Both the position numbers and the translations under genes were made by a program. The notes below the pieces were generated by a model that worked only from the letters and a program-made list of their open reading frames with translations, did no database searches and had not been told where the DNA came from. Positions 17,465 to 26,357 of a stretch of DNA of 50,286 nt are shown piece by piece (the stretch's first letter is position 1; every line of letters starts with the position of its first letter). The stretch is from Chitinolyticbacter albus (lineage in GTDB: Bacteria > Pseudomonadota > Gammaproteobacteria > Burkholderiales > Chitinibacteraceae): contig NZ_JANBVF010000041.1 in NCBI RefSeq assembly GCF_024437655.1, positions 1-50,286 of the forward strand. Direction: 5' to 3'.

Positions 17465-17848
17465 GTGAAGCGATTATCTGCTGTGTTCATCGCACTAAGC
17501 ATTATCGTCGTATTGCCCTTCATCTACTTCAGATTCACGCCGCTTGCTATCGACGGAGTGGTCGTCACTCCGGGACCAAGCTGCAATGGTGGCATTGATA
17601 TGGAAACGCACAGCAGCTCAGCCTGGAAGGGCGGCTCACTCATGGTTGAAGTCTCCGAGCCCCAGACCTGCGGCGAAACGCGGCGATCTGCTGCGGTTCA
17701 ACGGATAGGCGGGCGGCTGTTTATTAGAACCAAGTATTCCTCACCGACCGACGAGGTGGCCGCTTGCACCTGCCGGCAGCACTTCAGCCTTTTGGTCCCT
17801 GGCGTGCCGGAGCGGGACTACGGCATCACCGTCTACAATCTGCCCTAA
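17465..17848 (+). CDS. Cassette 6: membrane-anchored/exported protein with Cys pairs
   Basis: 127 residues from a GTG shortly after the R' box. One N-terminal hydrophobic segment (about 5-27) is followed by an extracytoplasmic beta-rich domain with four Cys (PSCNGG, QTCGET, AACTCRQ), probably disulfide-bonded in the periplasm. No family recognised. The stop overlaps R'' (GCCCTAAC). Confidence 0.65.
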   Translation: MKRLSAVFIALSIIVVLPFIYFRFTPLAIDGVVVTPGPSCNGGIDMETHSSSAWKGGSLMVEVSEPQTCGETRRSAAVQRIGGRLFIRTKYSSPTDEVAACTCRQHFSLLVPGVPERDYGITVYNLP

Positions 17849-17941
17849 CGAATCATTCAGGCCCACGCCTTCGGCGCGATGCCCAACCTCTCAGTCAAAC
17901 CCGGACGCGCTAAAGTGCGCCGGTTACTTCTACCCTTAGCC
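17842..17941 (+). repeat. attC6, apparently composite
   Basis: R'' GCCCTAAC complements the cassette 6 start TTTAGGGC. The following CAGGCCCACGCCTTCGGCGC starts a hairpin, but a second R''-like GCCCAAC with TCAGTCAAACCCGGACGCG then leads to R' CCCTTAGCC. It looks like two attC sites fused by deletion of a cassette. Confidence 0.6.
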
Positions 17942-17944
17942 TGC

Positions 17945-18640
17945 ATGCAAAAGCCTTCCGCCTTCCTTGTCGCTCTTTGTGCCGGTCTTGCGGTGGTCGC
18001 GGCGCACGCTTCGGAGAGCAGATGCTTCGGCACCGTTGCAAACGGACACCTGGAAGGAGGGGTCCAGCTCCCTCCGTCCGGGCCCAACTTCGAGACATAT
18101 AGCTCTGTGGGATGGAGCGCCGGGCGCACCTATGTCCATTCGAGAGTGGCCGAGATCGTTGTTGCGGCGTATGGCGCGCTTGCTGCCCATGAGGCCAACG
18201 TCCACTTCGTGTACGGCGAAACGGGGTGGGAGTCGGGCGGGAATTTCAGGCCGCACCGGTCACATCAGAACGGCCTGTCCGTCGACTTTTTTGTTCCGGT
18301 ACGCGATCGCGCAGGCACCCCGACGCGCCTCCCGATTGGGTTCGCGAACAAGCTTGGATACGGGATCGAATTCGATTCAGGGGGGCGCTACGAGCAATAC
18401 ACGATCGACTACGAGGCCATAGGCGAACATCTGTACCAGCTTGATGCCGCTGCTCGTGCTCGCGGAGTGGGCATTGCCATGGTGATCTTCGATTCCAAAT
18501 ACCTGCCTATGCTCTTCGCGACCTCGCGTGGCGATTACCTGCGTCGGAACATCCCCTTCATGAAGGGCAAGCCCTGGGTGCGGCACGACGAGCACTACCA
18601 TGTTGACTTCTCGATTCGGTGTGCGCCCAATGCAGGCTGA
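17945..18640 (+). CDS. Cassette 7: exported MepA-like murein endopeptidase
   Basis: 231 residues, signal peptide about 1-22 (VAAHASES). HRSHQNGLSVDFFVPV (about 120) and HDEHYHVDFSI (near the C-terminus) supply the His/Asp and HxH zinc ligands of penicillin-insensitive murein endopeptidases (M74, LAS superfamily), which cut peptide cross-links in peptidoglycan. YVHSRVAEIVVAAYGAL and GGRYEQYTIDYEAIGEHLYQ also fit. GC content is closer to the host than in the other cassettes. I use the ATG at 17945, four bases past the cassette boundary, because it begins the signal peptide. Confidence 0.82.
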   Translation: MQKPSAFLVALCAGLAVVAAHASESRCFGTVANGHLEGGVQLPPSGPNFETYSSVGWSAGRTYVHSRVAEIVVAAYGALAAHEANVHFVYGETGWESGGNFRPHRSHQNGLSVDFFVPVRDRAGTPTRLPIGFANKLGYGIEFDSGGRYEQYTIDYEAIGEHLYQLDAAARARGVGIAMVIFDSKYLPMLFATSRGDYLRRNIPFMKGKPWVRHDEHYHVDFSIRCAPNAG

Positions 18641-18696
18641 CGTCGATCGGTTATCCAGATAGACCAAAGCCGTACTTTGGCTTCCCTCCGTTAAGT
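18631..18696 (+). repeat. attC7 (end of array)
   Basis: R'' TGCAGGCTGAC complements the cassette 7 start CTTAGCCTGCA. ACCAAAGCCGTACTTTGG-type hairpin in the middle; R' CGTTAAGT. Confidence 0.75.
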
Positions 18697-18723
18697 AAAA
18701 AAGGCGCCCTTGGGCGCCTTTTT
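18697..18723. terminator. Bidirectional terminator at the right edge of the integron
   Basis: AAAAAAGGCGCCC, loop TT, GGGCGCCTTTTT. It shares the GGCGCCCTTGGG core with the hairpin at 13593. It serves the array and the convergent EF-hand gene. Confidence 0.9.
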
Positions 18724-18743
18724 AAAGCAGATCAATCGGGCAA

Positions 18744-19151
18744 TCAGGCGCCGCCGACGTCGGGGTCCATGCGGTGCTGTTGCAAGCGGGTACGGTAGGT
18801 ATCCCGCGCACGCTTGCGCTCGGCAGAGGTGAGCACGCCGTTGTGATCACGGTCCGCGTGGTCGAACACCTTGCCGGCCAAGGTGTCGGCCTTGGCGAAG
18901 TATTCATCACGGTTGACGTCGCCGTGCAGGCGCGACGGATTCATATTGCTATCCTTCGCCACCTCCTTGCGCTTGGCATCTCGCTCCTGCTGTGTCAGCA
19001 CGCCATCCTTGTTGGCATCGAGCTGTTCGAACAGCTTGCCTGCACGCTCGCGCGCTTCCTTCAAGAAGTCATCCCGGCTGGTATCCGCTGCCAGGCCCAG
19101 TTGTGCAGCCAGGCCCAAACCTGCTGCCACCCACCATAAACGTCTGTTCAT
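18744..19151 (-). CDS. Exported EF-hand protein
   Basis: 135 residues, signal peptide (about 1-22, GLAAD). Calcium loops LDANKDGVLTQQE (about 42-53) and ADRDHNGVLTSAE (about 98-110) are good EF-hands; GDVNRDEYFAKAD between them is a weaker third. Likely a periplasmic or secreted calcium sensor or buffer. I use the internal ATG at 19151 because the signal peptide starts there. Confidence 0.85.
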   Translation of the reverse strand: MNRRLWWVAAGLGLAAQLGLAADTSRDDFLKEARERAGKLFEQLDANKDGVLTQQERDAKRKEVAKDSNMNPSRLHGDVNRDEYFAKADTLAGKVFDHADRDHNGVLTSAERKRARDTYRTRLQQHRMDPDVGGA

Positions 19152-19221
19152 CGTCGGCTCCTGTGACACCGGCACGCAGCCGGTGCCACCACCTTAGGCG
19201 ACACAGCAGGCCGCGTGGCCA

Positions 19222-20022
19222 TCAATCCCATTCCGGGGCGAAATCCGGCTTGGCGAGGCGCTCGCCCCGGTCCAGTGCGGCGATTTCCGCCATCTCCTCG
19301 GCCGAGAGTTGCAGCCGCTGCGCGGCGAGATTGCTTTCCAGGTTTGCCCGTTTGGTCGACGACGGGATCACCGCGTAGCCCTGTTGTAGCAGCCACGCCA
19401 GCGCCACCTGGGCCGGCGTTGCGCCGTGGTTGGCAGCAATGCGCTGCAGCAGCGTGTCTTCCATCACCTTGCCGTAGGCGAGCGGCATATAGGCGGTGAG
19501 GTGGATGCCCGCTCCATGTGCGAACTGCGCAAGCTTGCGGTTCTGCAGAAACGGGTGGATTTCCACCTGGTTGGTCGCGATCTGGTCCGCGCCGACAACA
19601 TCGATGGCCTGCTGCAGGTGGCGGATGGTGAAGTTGGACACCCCGATCTGCCGCGTCAGACCCTGGCGCTTGGCCTCGAGCAGCAGCGGCAGGTAATCGG
19701 CCACGGCAATCTCGTCGTGTGGCGAGGGCCAGTGGATCAGCGTGAGATCGACCGCGTCGGTGCGCAGCTTGGCCAGGCTCTCCTTCAGGCTGGGCAGCAG
19801 CGTGTCGGGCGTGAAGTTGCTGGTCCAGATCTTGGTGGTGATGAAAAGCTCGCTACGCGGCACGCCGGATTCGGCGATGGCCTGGCCGACTTCGGCCTCG
19901 TTGCCGTAGATCTGGGCGGTATCGATGTGGCGGTAACCGACGGCAAGGCCGTTCTTCACCGAATCGATCACTTGCTGGTCCTTGAGGCGGAAAGTGCCTA
20001 GACCAAATGCGGGAATGGACAT
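19222..20022 (-). CDS. dkgB: 2,5-diketo-D-gluconate reductase B (aldo-keto reductase)
   Basis: 267 residues, the length of E. coli DkgB, which it resembles throughout: [45 protein letters not shown] and [14 protein letters not shown]. The catalytic tetrad Asp, Tyr, Lys (TTKIW) and His (IHWP) is present. NADPH-dependent reduction of 2,5-diketogluconate or methylglyoxal-type aldehydes. AGGAG fixes the start at 20022. Lies 28 bp downstream of the MFS gene on the same strand, so probably co-transcribed with it. Confidence 0.92.
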   Translation of the reverse strand: MSIPAFGLGTFRLKDQQVIDSVKNGLAVGYRHIDTAQIYGNEAEVGQAIAESGVPRSELFITTKIWTSNFTPDTLLPSLKESLAKLRTDAVDLTLIHWPSPHDEIAVADYLPLLLEAKRQGLTRQIGVSNFTIRHLQQAIDVVGADQIATNQVEIHPFLQNRKLAQFAHGAGIHLTAYMPLAYGKVMEDTLLQRIAANHGATPAQVALAWLLQQGYAVIPSSTKRANLESNLAAQRLQLSAEEMAEIAALDRGERLAKPDFAPEWD

Positions 20023-20050
20023 GCTGTGCTCCTGTCGAGGGGTCCTGAAC

Positions 20051-21253
20051 TCAATGCGCGGCGGCAAACGCGGGCTTGTCAGGCGCGAAGGCCGGGTTGA
20101 CGCGATCGAGCCGGCCGCTCCTCGCGGTAAGCAGCCAGGCGCCGATCACGATCAGCCCACCTATCCATGGCGTGTGCAGCAAACCCAGATGCTGCACGAT
20201 CAATCCGCCGCCCCAGGCGCCACCGGCGATGCCCAGGTTGAAGGCGGCAATATTCAGGCCCGATGCCACGTCGACCGCGTGCGGCGCGTGCTGCTCAGCC
20301 TGTTGCACCACATAGACCTGCAGCCCCGGCACATTGCCAAAAGCGAAGGCACCCCAGGCCAGCACGGTGGCCAGCGCCAGCCACGGATTGTTGGCGGTGA
20401 CGCTCAGTACGAACAACACCGCAGCAAGCCCGGCGAAGATCAGCTTCAGCGCAGCGATCGGACCACGCCGGTCGGCCAGCCGGCCACCCCAGATATTGCC
20501 CACGGCCACCGAGACACCGTAGACCAGCAACACCCCGCTCACCGCGCCCGCGCTGAAACCGGACACCTGCTGCAGGATAGGCGCGAGAAAGGTAAAGGCA
20601 ACAAAGCTGCCGCCGTAGCCCACCGCCGTCATCGCGTATACCAGCAGCAATCGCGGCTGTTGCAGCACCTTCAGTTGCTGCAATACCGAAGCCGGCGGGC
20701 TGCTCTTGATGTGACGCGGAACGAACACGGCGCTGGCGACGAACGCGATCACGCCCAGCAGCGATACTGCCAGGAAGGTCTCCCGCCAGCCCAAATGCTG
20801 GCCGATGAAGGTGCCCAGCGGCACGCCGGTGACCAGCGCCACCGTCAGCCCGGAGAACATGGTGGCGATTGCGCTGGCCGCCTTTTCACGTGGCACGAGC
20901 CCCGTGGCGATGGTGGAGCCGATCGAGAAGAACACCCCGTGCGCAAGGCCGGTGAGTACGCGCGCCACCACCAGCGAGGCGTAGCCTGGCGCTTGCCAGG
21001 CCACCAGGTTGCCGACAGTGAACAGCAGCATCAGTCCCAGCAACAAAGCCTTGCGCGGTACCCGGCCGGTCAGCGCAGTCAGTACCGGCGCACCGATGGC
21101 CACGCCCAGCGCATACAGGCTGACCAGCAATCCTGCCGAAGGCACGGAAACGCCGAGATCGGCGGCGATGGTGGGTATCAGGCCGACGATGACGAACTCC
21201 GTCGTCCCGATGGCGAAGGCGCTGATGGTCAGCGCCAGCAGGGCAAGTGGCAT
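20051..21253 (-). CDS. MFS drug/sugar efflux transporter (AraJ/YdhP-like)
   Basis: 400 residues, 12 hydrophobic segments. Starts [40 protein letters not shown] and [14 protein letters not shown] are typical of the DHA1 subfamily (AraJ/YdhP/SotB). The frame is open much further upstream, but that part lies under the divergent LysR gene. It precedes dkgB and is divergent from a LysR gene that probably controls both. Confidence 0.9.
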   Translation of the reverse strand: MPLALLALTISAFAIGTTEFVIVGLIPTIAADLGVSVPSAGLLVSLYALGVAIGAPVLTALTGRVPRKALLLGLMLLFTVGNLVAWQAPGYASLVVARVLTGLAHGVFFSIGSTIATGLVPREKAASAIATMFSGLTVALVTGVPLGTFIGQHLGWRETFLAVSLLGVIAFVASAVFVPRHIKSSPPASVLQQLKVLQQPRLLLVYAMTAVGYGGSFVAFTFLAPILQQVSGFSAGAVSGVLLVYGVSVAVGNIWGGRLADRRGPIAALKLIFAGLAAVLFVLSVTANNPWLALATVLAWGAFAFGNVPGLQVYVVQQAEQHAPHAVDVASGLNIAAFNLGIAGGAWGGGLIVQHLGLLHTPWIGGLIVIGAWLLTARSGRLDRVNPAFAPDKPAFAAAH

Positions 21254-21347
21254 GGCAAGGCTCCAGTGAACGAAGCCGCAGTGTCCGGCTTTGACCATTG
21301 ATGAAAAAGCCGCTAAAAACCAAAAAATACTTGAAAAAAAATCAACA

Positions 21348-22250
21348 ATGAAAACCACACTCGACGAACTCGCCACGCTGATTGCCGTGGTGGATGGCGG
21401 CAGCATCACCGCCGCCGCCGAACGGCTGGAGCAGACCGTTTCCGCCGTCAGCCGCACGCTGGCACGGCTGGAGACCAAGCTGGGCGCCACGCTGCTCCAT
21501 CGCACCACCCGCCGGCTGGAACTCACCGAAGAAGGCCGGCTGTTCCTGGAGCAGGCGCGGCACATCGTCGCCAGCGTGGAGGATGCCGAGGAACTGATGG
21601 CGCTGCGCCGCAGCCAGCCTGCAGGCCGGCTGCGGGTGAATGCCGCCGCCCCGTTCATGCTGCACGTGCTCGCGCCGCTGGTGCCCGACTTCTGCGCCGT
21701 CTACCCGCAGATCGAGCTGGAACTGAACACGAGCGATCACATCATCGACCTGATCGAGGAACGCACCGACGTTGCCATCCGCATCGGCACGCTGGCCGAT
21801 TCCACGCTGCACGCCCGAGCACTGGGCAGCAACCCACTGCGGGTGCTGGCCAGCCCCGCCTACCTGGCCGAGCACGGCGCGCCGCAGCAGGTGGCGGATC
21901 TCGCCCGGCACCGCCTGCTCGGCTTCACCCAGCCGGACAGCCTCAACGCCTGGCCCTTGCGCCACGCACTGGGCGAGCACTACGCCGCCCAACCCACACT
22001 GCGCGCCTCCAGCGGCGAAACGCTGCGCCAGCTCGCGCTCGCGGGCGCGGGCCTGGTCTGTCTGGCCGATTTCATGACCCGGCATGATCGCGAACGCGGT
22101 GCCTTGATCCAGGTACTGCCTGAGCACACGGCGGACGTGCGCCAGTCGGTGCACGCGGTGTACTACCGCAATACGGCGTTGGCGCCACGGATAGCCTGTT
22201 TTCTGGATTATGTGGCCGCGCAAATGGCCACCGGGCAAGGCGGGGCCTGA
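21348..22250 (+). CDS. LysR-family transcriptional regulator
   Basis: 300 residues. Helix-turn-helix at about 3-62 (GSITAAAERLEQTVSAVSRT, then LHRTTRRLELTEEG), then the effector domain with HIIDLIEERTDVAIRIGTL, as in CrgA/YhaJ-type LysRs. Divergent from the MFS-dkgB pair. The ATG at 21348 aligns with family starts; an upstream ATG at 21291 is in AT-rich promoter sequence. Confidence 0.92.
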   Translation: MKTTLDELATLIAVVDGGSITAAAERLEQTVSAVSRTLARLETKLGATLLHRTTRRLELTEEGRLFLEQARHIVASVEDAEELMALRRSQPAGRLRVNAAAPFMLHVLAPLVPDFCAVYPQIELELNTSDHIIDLIEERTDVAIRIGTLADSTLHARALGSNPLRVLASPAYLAEHGAPQQVADLARHRLLGFTQPDSLNAWPLRHALGEHYAAQPTLRASSGETLRQLALAGAGLVCLADFMTRHDRERGALIQVLPEHTADVRQSVHAVYYRNTALAPRIACFLDYVAAQMATGQGGA

Positions 22251-22426
22251 CTCATCCCAGCGTGCCACAAGCGCCCGTTTCCGACGCGACCGCGACCGCG
22301 TTCGGGGCCAGGCGGGTGGCGGCGAGCGATGTCCGGGCAGGGGCCACATGCAGCAGTGGCCCCCAGGGCTGCGCAGCACGAGCGCGTTGCGCAGCCCAAC
22401 CGACATCGATCCCGCAAGCTTCGACG

Positions 22427-23740
22427 TTATGCGGACTGACGACGGCGACGGTTCCTGCCTATCCCGCCTATCACCCCCAGGCCCACGGCGAGGAGCGCCA
22501 TCGTGGAAGGCTCAGGTACGGGTGCGATGGAGATGAACAGCGTTCGGGTGAGCGGGTCGGAGGGGTCGGCAAAGGCACCGAGCATGCCGGTTGGCAGCGT
22601 GATCTGCGCGATATCGTTGAACGTGTCGAGGGAATACGCCCCCCCCAACGCGGCCGGATTGACCTGCCTCCAGGTGCTGGACAACGAATCGAAGAAGAAC
22701 GGACGCAGCAGTGACTCGTCCACGCGGGGAAACTGCGGATCGGCGAGCTCAATCAGGAAGCCGTCTCCCTCGACCCCATCCTCGTAGGGAATCCGGACGG
22801 TGAAATAGCCCTCGGGGTCGATCTCCGGAACACCGGAAAGGCCGGTCAGCCCGATATGCACCCCCTTGATCATCCGGCCGACGCCGGCAGGCGTGCTAAA
22901 TGGCGAGGGCATCGAATACATCGACGTGATGCTGAAGGTGGTCTCGATGTTGTTGAGCAGCGCGGAGCCCGGAATGGACAGCTCGGCATTGGGTGTCTTG
23001 ACCGGCACCGGCAGCTCCAGCGGATAGGCCGGCACGACGAGGCTGACGTTGCCGCCGCCGCCGGGAGGCGCGCGCTTGATGTTGATCGGCGCGGTGGAGA
23101 TCTTCTTGGCCTCGTCCTTGTCGTCCTTGGACGGCGTGACGACGTCGTCGCCCGCCGTGACCGCGTCGCTCGGATCCTTGATCTTGCCGCTCTTCGTTCC
23201 CAGTTCGCCCTGATGCGCCAAGCGCATCGGGTGCGTGAGCTCGTGCATCGCCACGCGAACGGGGTTCACCTTCTTGTCGTCGTTCACACCCCACTTGAAG
23301 CCTTCGCGCGGCGCCGGATCGAAGGTGATCGTCGCCTGGGATAGCCGCCTATCCTTGCCGATTCCGCTCGGATCCCCCATCGCGCCCCCGGTCAACCGCG
23401 GGATGTTCTCGACCTTGATGCGCAGATCGTGAGCATCCTTGGTGCCACCCTTGACGAACTCCCAGCCAGTGTCGTCCTTCACCTTGTTCCAGTTATCGAT
23501 GGCCTCATCCATGACCTCTTTCATTTTTTTGTCGCCCAACGTGGCCTTGTCCGCGTCGAAGTCATAGAAGACGGTCAGTTTGCGCTTGGGCTTCTTGGTG
23601 GCTGGGTCATCGGCCCAGTCCCAGCTATCGTCCATCCCGGCAAAAGCAGGCAGGGCAACCGTGAAGGTCGTCGCGGCGAGCAACGTCGCCATCCAGATGC
23701 CAAGAGTGGTCCTAGTCGACCCGCGTGTAAGTTCTTGCAT
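22427..23740 (-). CDS. PEP-CTERM matrixin-like zinc protease
   Basis: 437 residues. Signal peptide about 1-34 (TVALPAFAG). The zinc motif HELTHPMRLAH (HExxHxxxxxH, about 170) is that of matrixin-like metzincins. Upstream SQATITFDP resembles the substrate-edge strand. The C-terminal half has beta-sandwich character, and the tail VPEPSTMALLAVGLGVIGG followed by RNRRRRQ is a PEP-CTERM sorting signal. GGAGG gives the start at 23740. Predicted to be exported and processed by an exosortase encoded elsewhere. The Gly after the third His of matrixins appears only as QG, so activity is likely but not certain. Confidence 0.82.
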   Translation of the reverse strand: MQELTRGSTRTTLGIWMATLLAATTFTVALPAFAGMDDSWDWADDPATKKPKRKLTVFYDFDADKATLGDKKMKEVMDEAIDNWNKVKDDTGWEFVKGGTKDAHDLRIKVENIPRLTGGAMGDPSGIGKDRRLSQATITFDPAPREGFKWGVNDDKKVNPVRVAMHELTHPMRLAHQGELGTKSGKIKDPSDAVTAGDDVVTPSKDDKDEAKKISTAPINIKRAPPGGGGNVSLVVPAYPLELPVPVKTPNAELSIPGSALLNNIETTFSITSMYSMPSPFSTPAGVGRMIKGVHIGLTGLSGVPEIDPEGYFTVRIPYEDGVEGDGFLIELADPQFPRVDESLLRPFFFDSLSSTWRQVNPAALGGAYSLDTFNDIAQITLPTGMLGAFADPSDPLTRTLFISIAPVPEPSTMALLAVGLGVIGGIGRNRRRRQSA

Positions 23741-24220
23741 GTGCACCTCCGCAACATGAAGCACGGCCCCCCGTGGGGGCACCATAGGTTGATGCCTATG
23801 ACATGCAAGCGGGAAATGGACCGGCGGACCACCGCCCAGTGCTCACGCCGCATTGGTCACGTTCATCCCCGACTGACGGCGATTCCGACACCGAGCCCCG
23901 GCCCGCAGCCATGGCGGAGCCGATTGAAAAGAACACCCGGTGCGCAAGACCTGCACCGACTTTCATTACAAACAGATCCGCAAGCGGCACATCGGCCCCG
24001 CTCGGGCGACACCGGGTTCAAGAGAGGACAACAACGGAACAATCGCAGCGATCTGCCCCCGTAAAGGCTGCCATTCATCTCGGGGCAGGAATCAAAACTT
24101 GGGGGCTGGGTTTTCGGCAGTGCCCACGCCTCTGCCCGCCATCGGGCCGGCCGCTGCCGGCACACGCCGCTTGCCCTGTAAAATGCCGCGTTTGGCCCGA
24201 GCGGGCAGGAGTTACAGGCT
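23741..24220. other. Intergenic region with an MFS gene fragment
   Basis: On the minus strand 23905-23970 reads VGAGLAHRVFFSIGSAMAAG, nearly identical to the conserved [12 protein letters not shown] segment of the MFS gene at 20051-21253, with no MFS sequence on either side. It is a gene scrap. From about 24138 the sequence is the upstream part of a block repeated at 30825-31016. Confidence 0.6.
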
Positions 24221-26194
24221 GTGCAGATCGCGATCCAGAACGTCACCCCGGCACTGACAGGCGCGGCGGAAGCCGCCGCCATCCGCGGCGTGCGTGTGCT
24301 GTCGCTGATCCCGCCGATGACGCAGCTCAACACGCCCTACCCCTCCACCGCCTACCTCACGGGCTTCTTGCGCAAGCAGGGCGTACCCGCCTTCCAGGCG
24401 GATCTGGCGCTCGAATTGGTGCTCGCACTGTTGTCGCGCGACGGGCTCGCCCGCCTGCTCGACCAGTGCGCCGAGCTACCTAAGCGCCAGCGCTCACCCA
24501 CGGTGAAGGCCTTTCTCGCGCAATACGAGCGCTATCTGGCGACCATCACGCCGACCATCGCCTTTTTGCAGGGGCGCGACCCGACCATGGCGCACCGCAT
24601 CGCTTCGCGCAGCTTTTTGCCCGAGGGGCCGCGCTTTGCCTCGCTCGATGCCTACGTCGATCCGGACGATCCGTATGGCGGCGATCCGCTGGCCTGGGCC
24701 TTTGGCGCCCTGGGGCTGCAGGATCGTGCCCGGCATCTGGCCACGCTGTACCTGAACGATCTGGCCGATGTGCTGCGCGATGCGGTCGATCCGCGCTTCG
24801 AATTCGTGCGCTACGCCGAATCACTGGCGCAGAGCCAGCCCACGTTCGAACCGCTGGCCGAGGCGCTGGCCGCGCCGGCCAACCTGGTCGATGCCACGCT
24901 GGCCGAGCTGACGCTCGCCACCATCGGTAAGCACCAGCCGGATCTGGTGCTGTTGTCCGCGCCGTTTCCCGGCAATGTCTACGCGGCGTTTCGCATCGCC
25001 CAGACCATCAAGGCCGCGCACCCGCACATCCGCATTGCGCTGGGCGGGGGCTTCGTCAACACCGAGCTGCGCGAACTCAAAGAAGCGCGCGTGTTCGATT
25101 ATTTCGATTTCGTCACGCTCGATTCGGGCGAGCGCCCCTTGCTGGCACTGCTGGCCCATCTGGCCGGATCAAGGCCAGTGGACCGACTGGTGCGCAGCTA
25201 CGTGCGTGGCGATGACGGCGCGGTGCGCTACCTCAACCACCCCGAAGCGGATGTGCCATTCGAGGACTGGGGGGCGCCGACCTGGGACGGTCTGCCACAG
25301 GATCGCTATCTGTCGCTGCTGGACATGCTCAACCCCATGCACCGGCTGTGGAGCGACGGCCGCTGGAACAAGCTGACCATCGCCCACGGCTGTTACTGGA
25401 AGAAATGCAGCTTCTGTGATGTGAGCCTCGATTACATCGCGCGCTACGAAACGGCGTCGGCAAAGGTGCTGGTCGACCGCATCGAAGCCGTCATCGCCGA
25501 GACCGGCCAGACCGGTTTTCACTTCGTCGACGAAGCCGCTCCACCGAAGATGCTGCGCGCACTGGCCGAGGAGCTGTTGGCGCGCGGCGTGGCGATTTCG
25601 TGGTGGGGCAATATCCGTTTCGAGAAATCGTTCACGCCTGAGCTGTGCCAGCTCTTGGCCGACAGTGGCTGCATCGCCGTCTCCGGTGGGCTGGAAGTCG
25701 CGTCCGACCGGCTGCTCAAACTGATGAAAAAAGGCGTCTCGGTCGACCAGGTGGCGCGGGTGACGCACGGCTTCACCCAGGCCGGCATCCTGGTCCATGC
25801 CTATCTGATGTATGGCTTTCCGACACAAACGGTGCAGGACACGGTGGATGCGCTCGAATACGTGCGCCAGCTCTTCGCCGCCGGCTGCATCCAGTCCGGC
25901 TTCTTCCACCGCTTCGCCTGTACCGTGCACTCTCCCGTGGGCCTCCATCCCGAGGAATACGGCGTGACGCTGGAGCCGCTACCGGCGATCAGCTTCGCCA
26001 CGAACGACGTCGGCTTTCACGACCCGACCGGCGCCGACCACGACGCGCTCGGCCGTGCTCTGAACAAGGCGCTGTACAACTACATGCACGGCATCGCGCT
26101 GGACGACGACGTGCGCGGCTGGTTCGAAGGCCAGGCGCCGCGCAGCACGGTGCGAACGGACTTCATAGAACGCGCACTCAGCGCGATATCGTAA
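24221..26194 (+). CDS. Radical-SAM protein with B12-binding-like N-terminal domain
   Basis: 657 residues from a GTG preceded by AGGAG. Residues about 230-330 form a Rossmann-like domain (LVLLSAPFPGNVYAAFRIAQ, IRIALGGGFVNTE) as in B12-binding radical-SAM enzymes, but without DxHxxG, so cobalamin may not be His-bound. The radical-SAM core starts near 390 with HGCYWKKCSFCDVSLDYIAR. The cluster Cys are spaced CX4CX2C here, not the common CX3CX2C. GGLEVASDRLLKLMKKGVS and AYLMYGFPTQTVQDTVDALE are normal core motifs. The substrate is unknown; no biosynthetic partner is adjacent. A decayed copy of its first 95 bp and leader lies at 30825. Confidence 0.85.
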   Translation: MQIAIQNVTPALTGAAEAAAIRGVRVLSLIPPMTQLNTPYPSTAYLTGFLRKQGVPAFQADLALELVLALLSRDGLARLLDQCAELPKRQRSPTVKAFLAQYERYLATITPTIAFLQGRDPTMAHRIASRSFLPEGPRFASLDAYVDPDDPYGGDPLAWAFGALGLQDRARHLATLYLNDLADVLRDAVDPRFEFVRYAESLAQSQPTFEPLAEALAAPANLVDATLAELTLATIGKHQPDLVLLSAPFPGNVYAAFRIAQTIKAAHPHIRIALGGGFVNTELRELKEARVFDYFDFVTLDSGERPLLALLAHLAGSRPVDRLVRSYVRGDDGAVRYLNHPEADVPFEDWGAPTWDGLPQDRYLSLLDMLNPMHRLWSDGRWNKLTIAHGCYWKKCSFCDVSLDYIARYETASAKVLVDRIEAVIAETGQTGFHFVDEAAPPKMLRALAEELLARGVAISWWGNIRFEKSFTPELCQLLADSGCIAVSGGLEVASDRLLKLMKKGVSVDQVARVTHGFTQAGILVHAYLMYGFPTQTVQDTVDALEYVRQLFAAGCIQSGFFHRFACTVHSPVGLHPEEYGVTLEPLPAISFATNDVGFHDPTGADHDALGRALNKALYNYMHGIALDDDVRGWFEGQAPRSTVRTDFIERALSAIS

Positions 26195-26357
26195 ATCGGT
26201 TTTTTTCAGCAGTAGGCGCCTTCAGTTTCCAATGCGCACCGATTCCCTGAAACTGCTGTGCCATCGTCGTTCATTCGAGGGGATGGCCGCTTTGGCGGCT
26301 CCCTTGCAAACCCAGCTTGCGCTGATTCCAACTCATCATCTTCCGCCACTCGCCCCC

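Larger units (their letters stand above)
13712..18696 (+). mobile_element. Sedentary (chromosomal) integron: intI remnant, attI region, seven cassettes
   Basis: A minus-strand intI pseudogene, a non-coding attI-like stretch and seven plus-strand cassettes each ended by an attC-like site. Cassette starts match R' (GTTRRRY): 14231 GTTAGAG, 14737 GTTGGGC, 15564 GTTAGGG, 16056 GTTAGCC, 16990 ATTAGGT, 17448 CTTTAGGG, 17935 CTTAGCC; the last site ends with GTTAAGT at 18690. In six of seven cassettes the opening bases are complementary to the R'' box at that cassette's own 3' end. For example GTTAGAGGTC at 14231 and GACCTCTAAC at 14679. That is what integrase-made circles produce. Genes all point one way, are short, lack individual promoters and are AT-richer than the host. 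Similar terminators bound both sides. Confidence 0.88.

Noticed and set aside
19982-21301. 439-residue plus-strand frame under the MFS gene
   Set aside because: Gln/Arg/His-rich shadow of the transporter with no domain.
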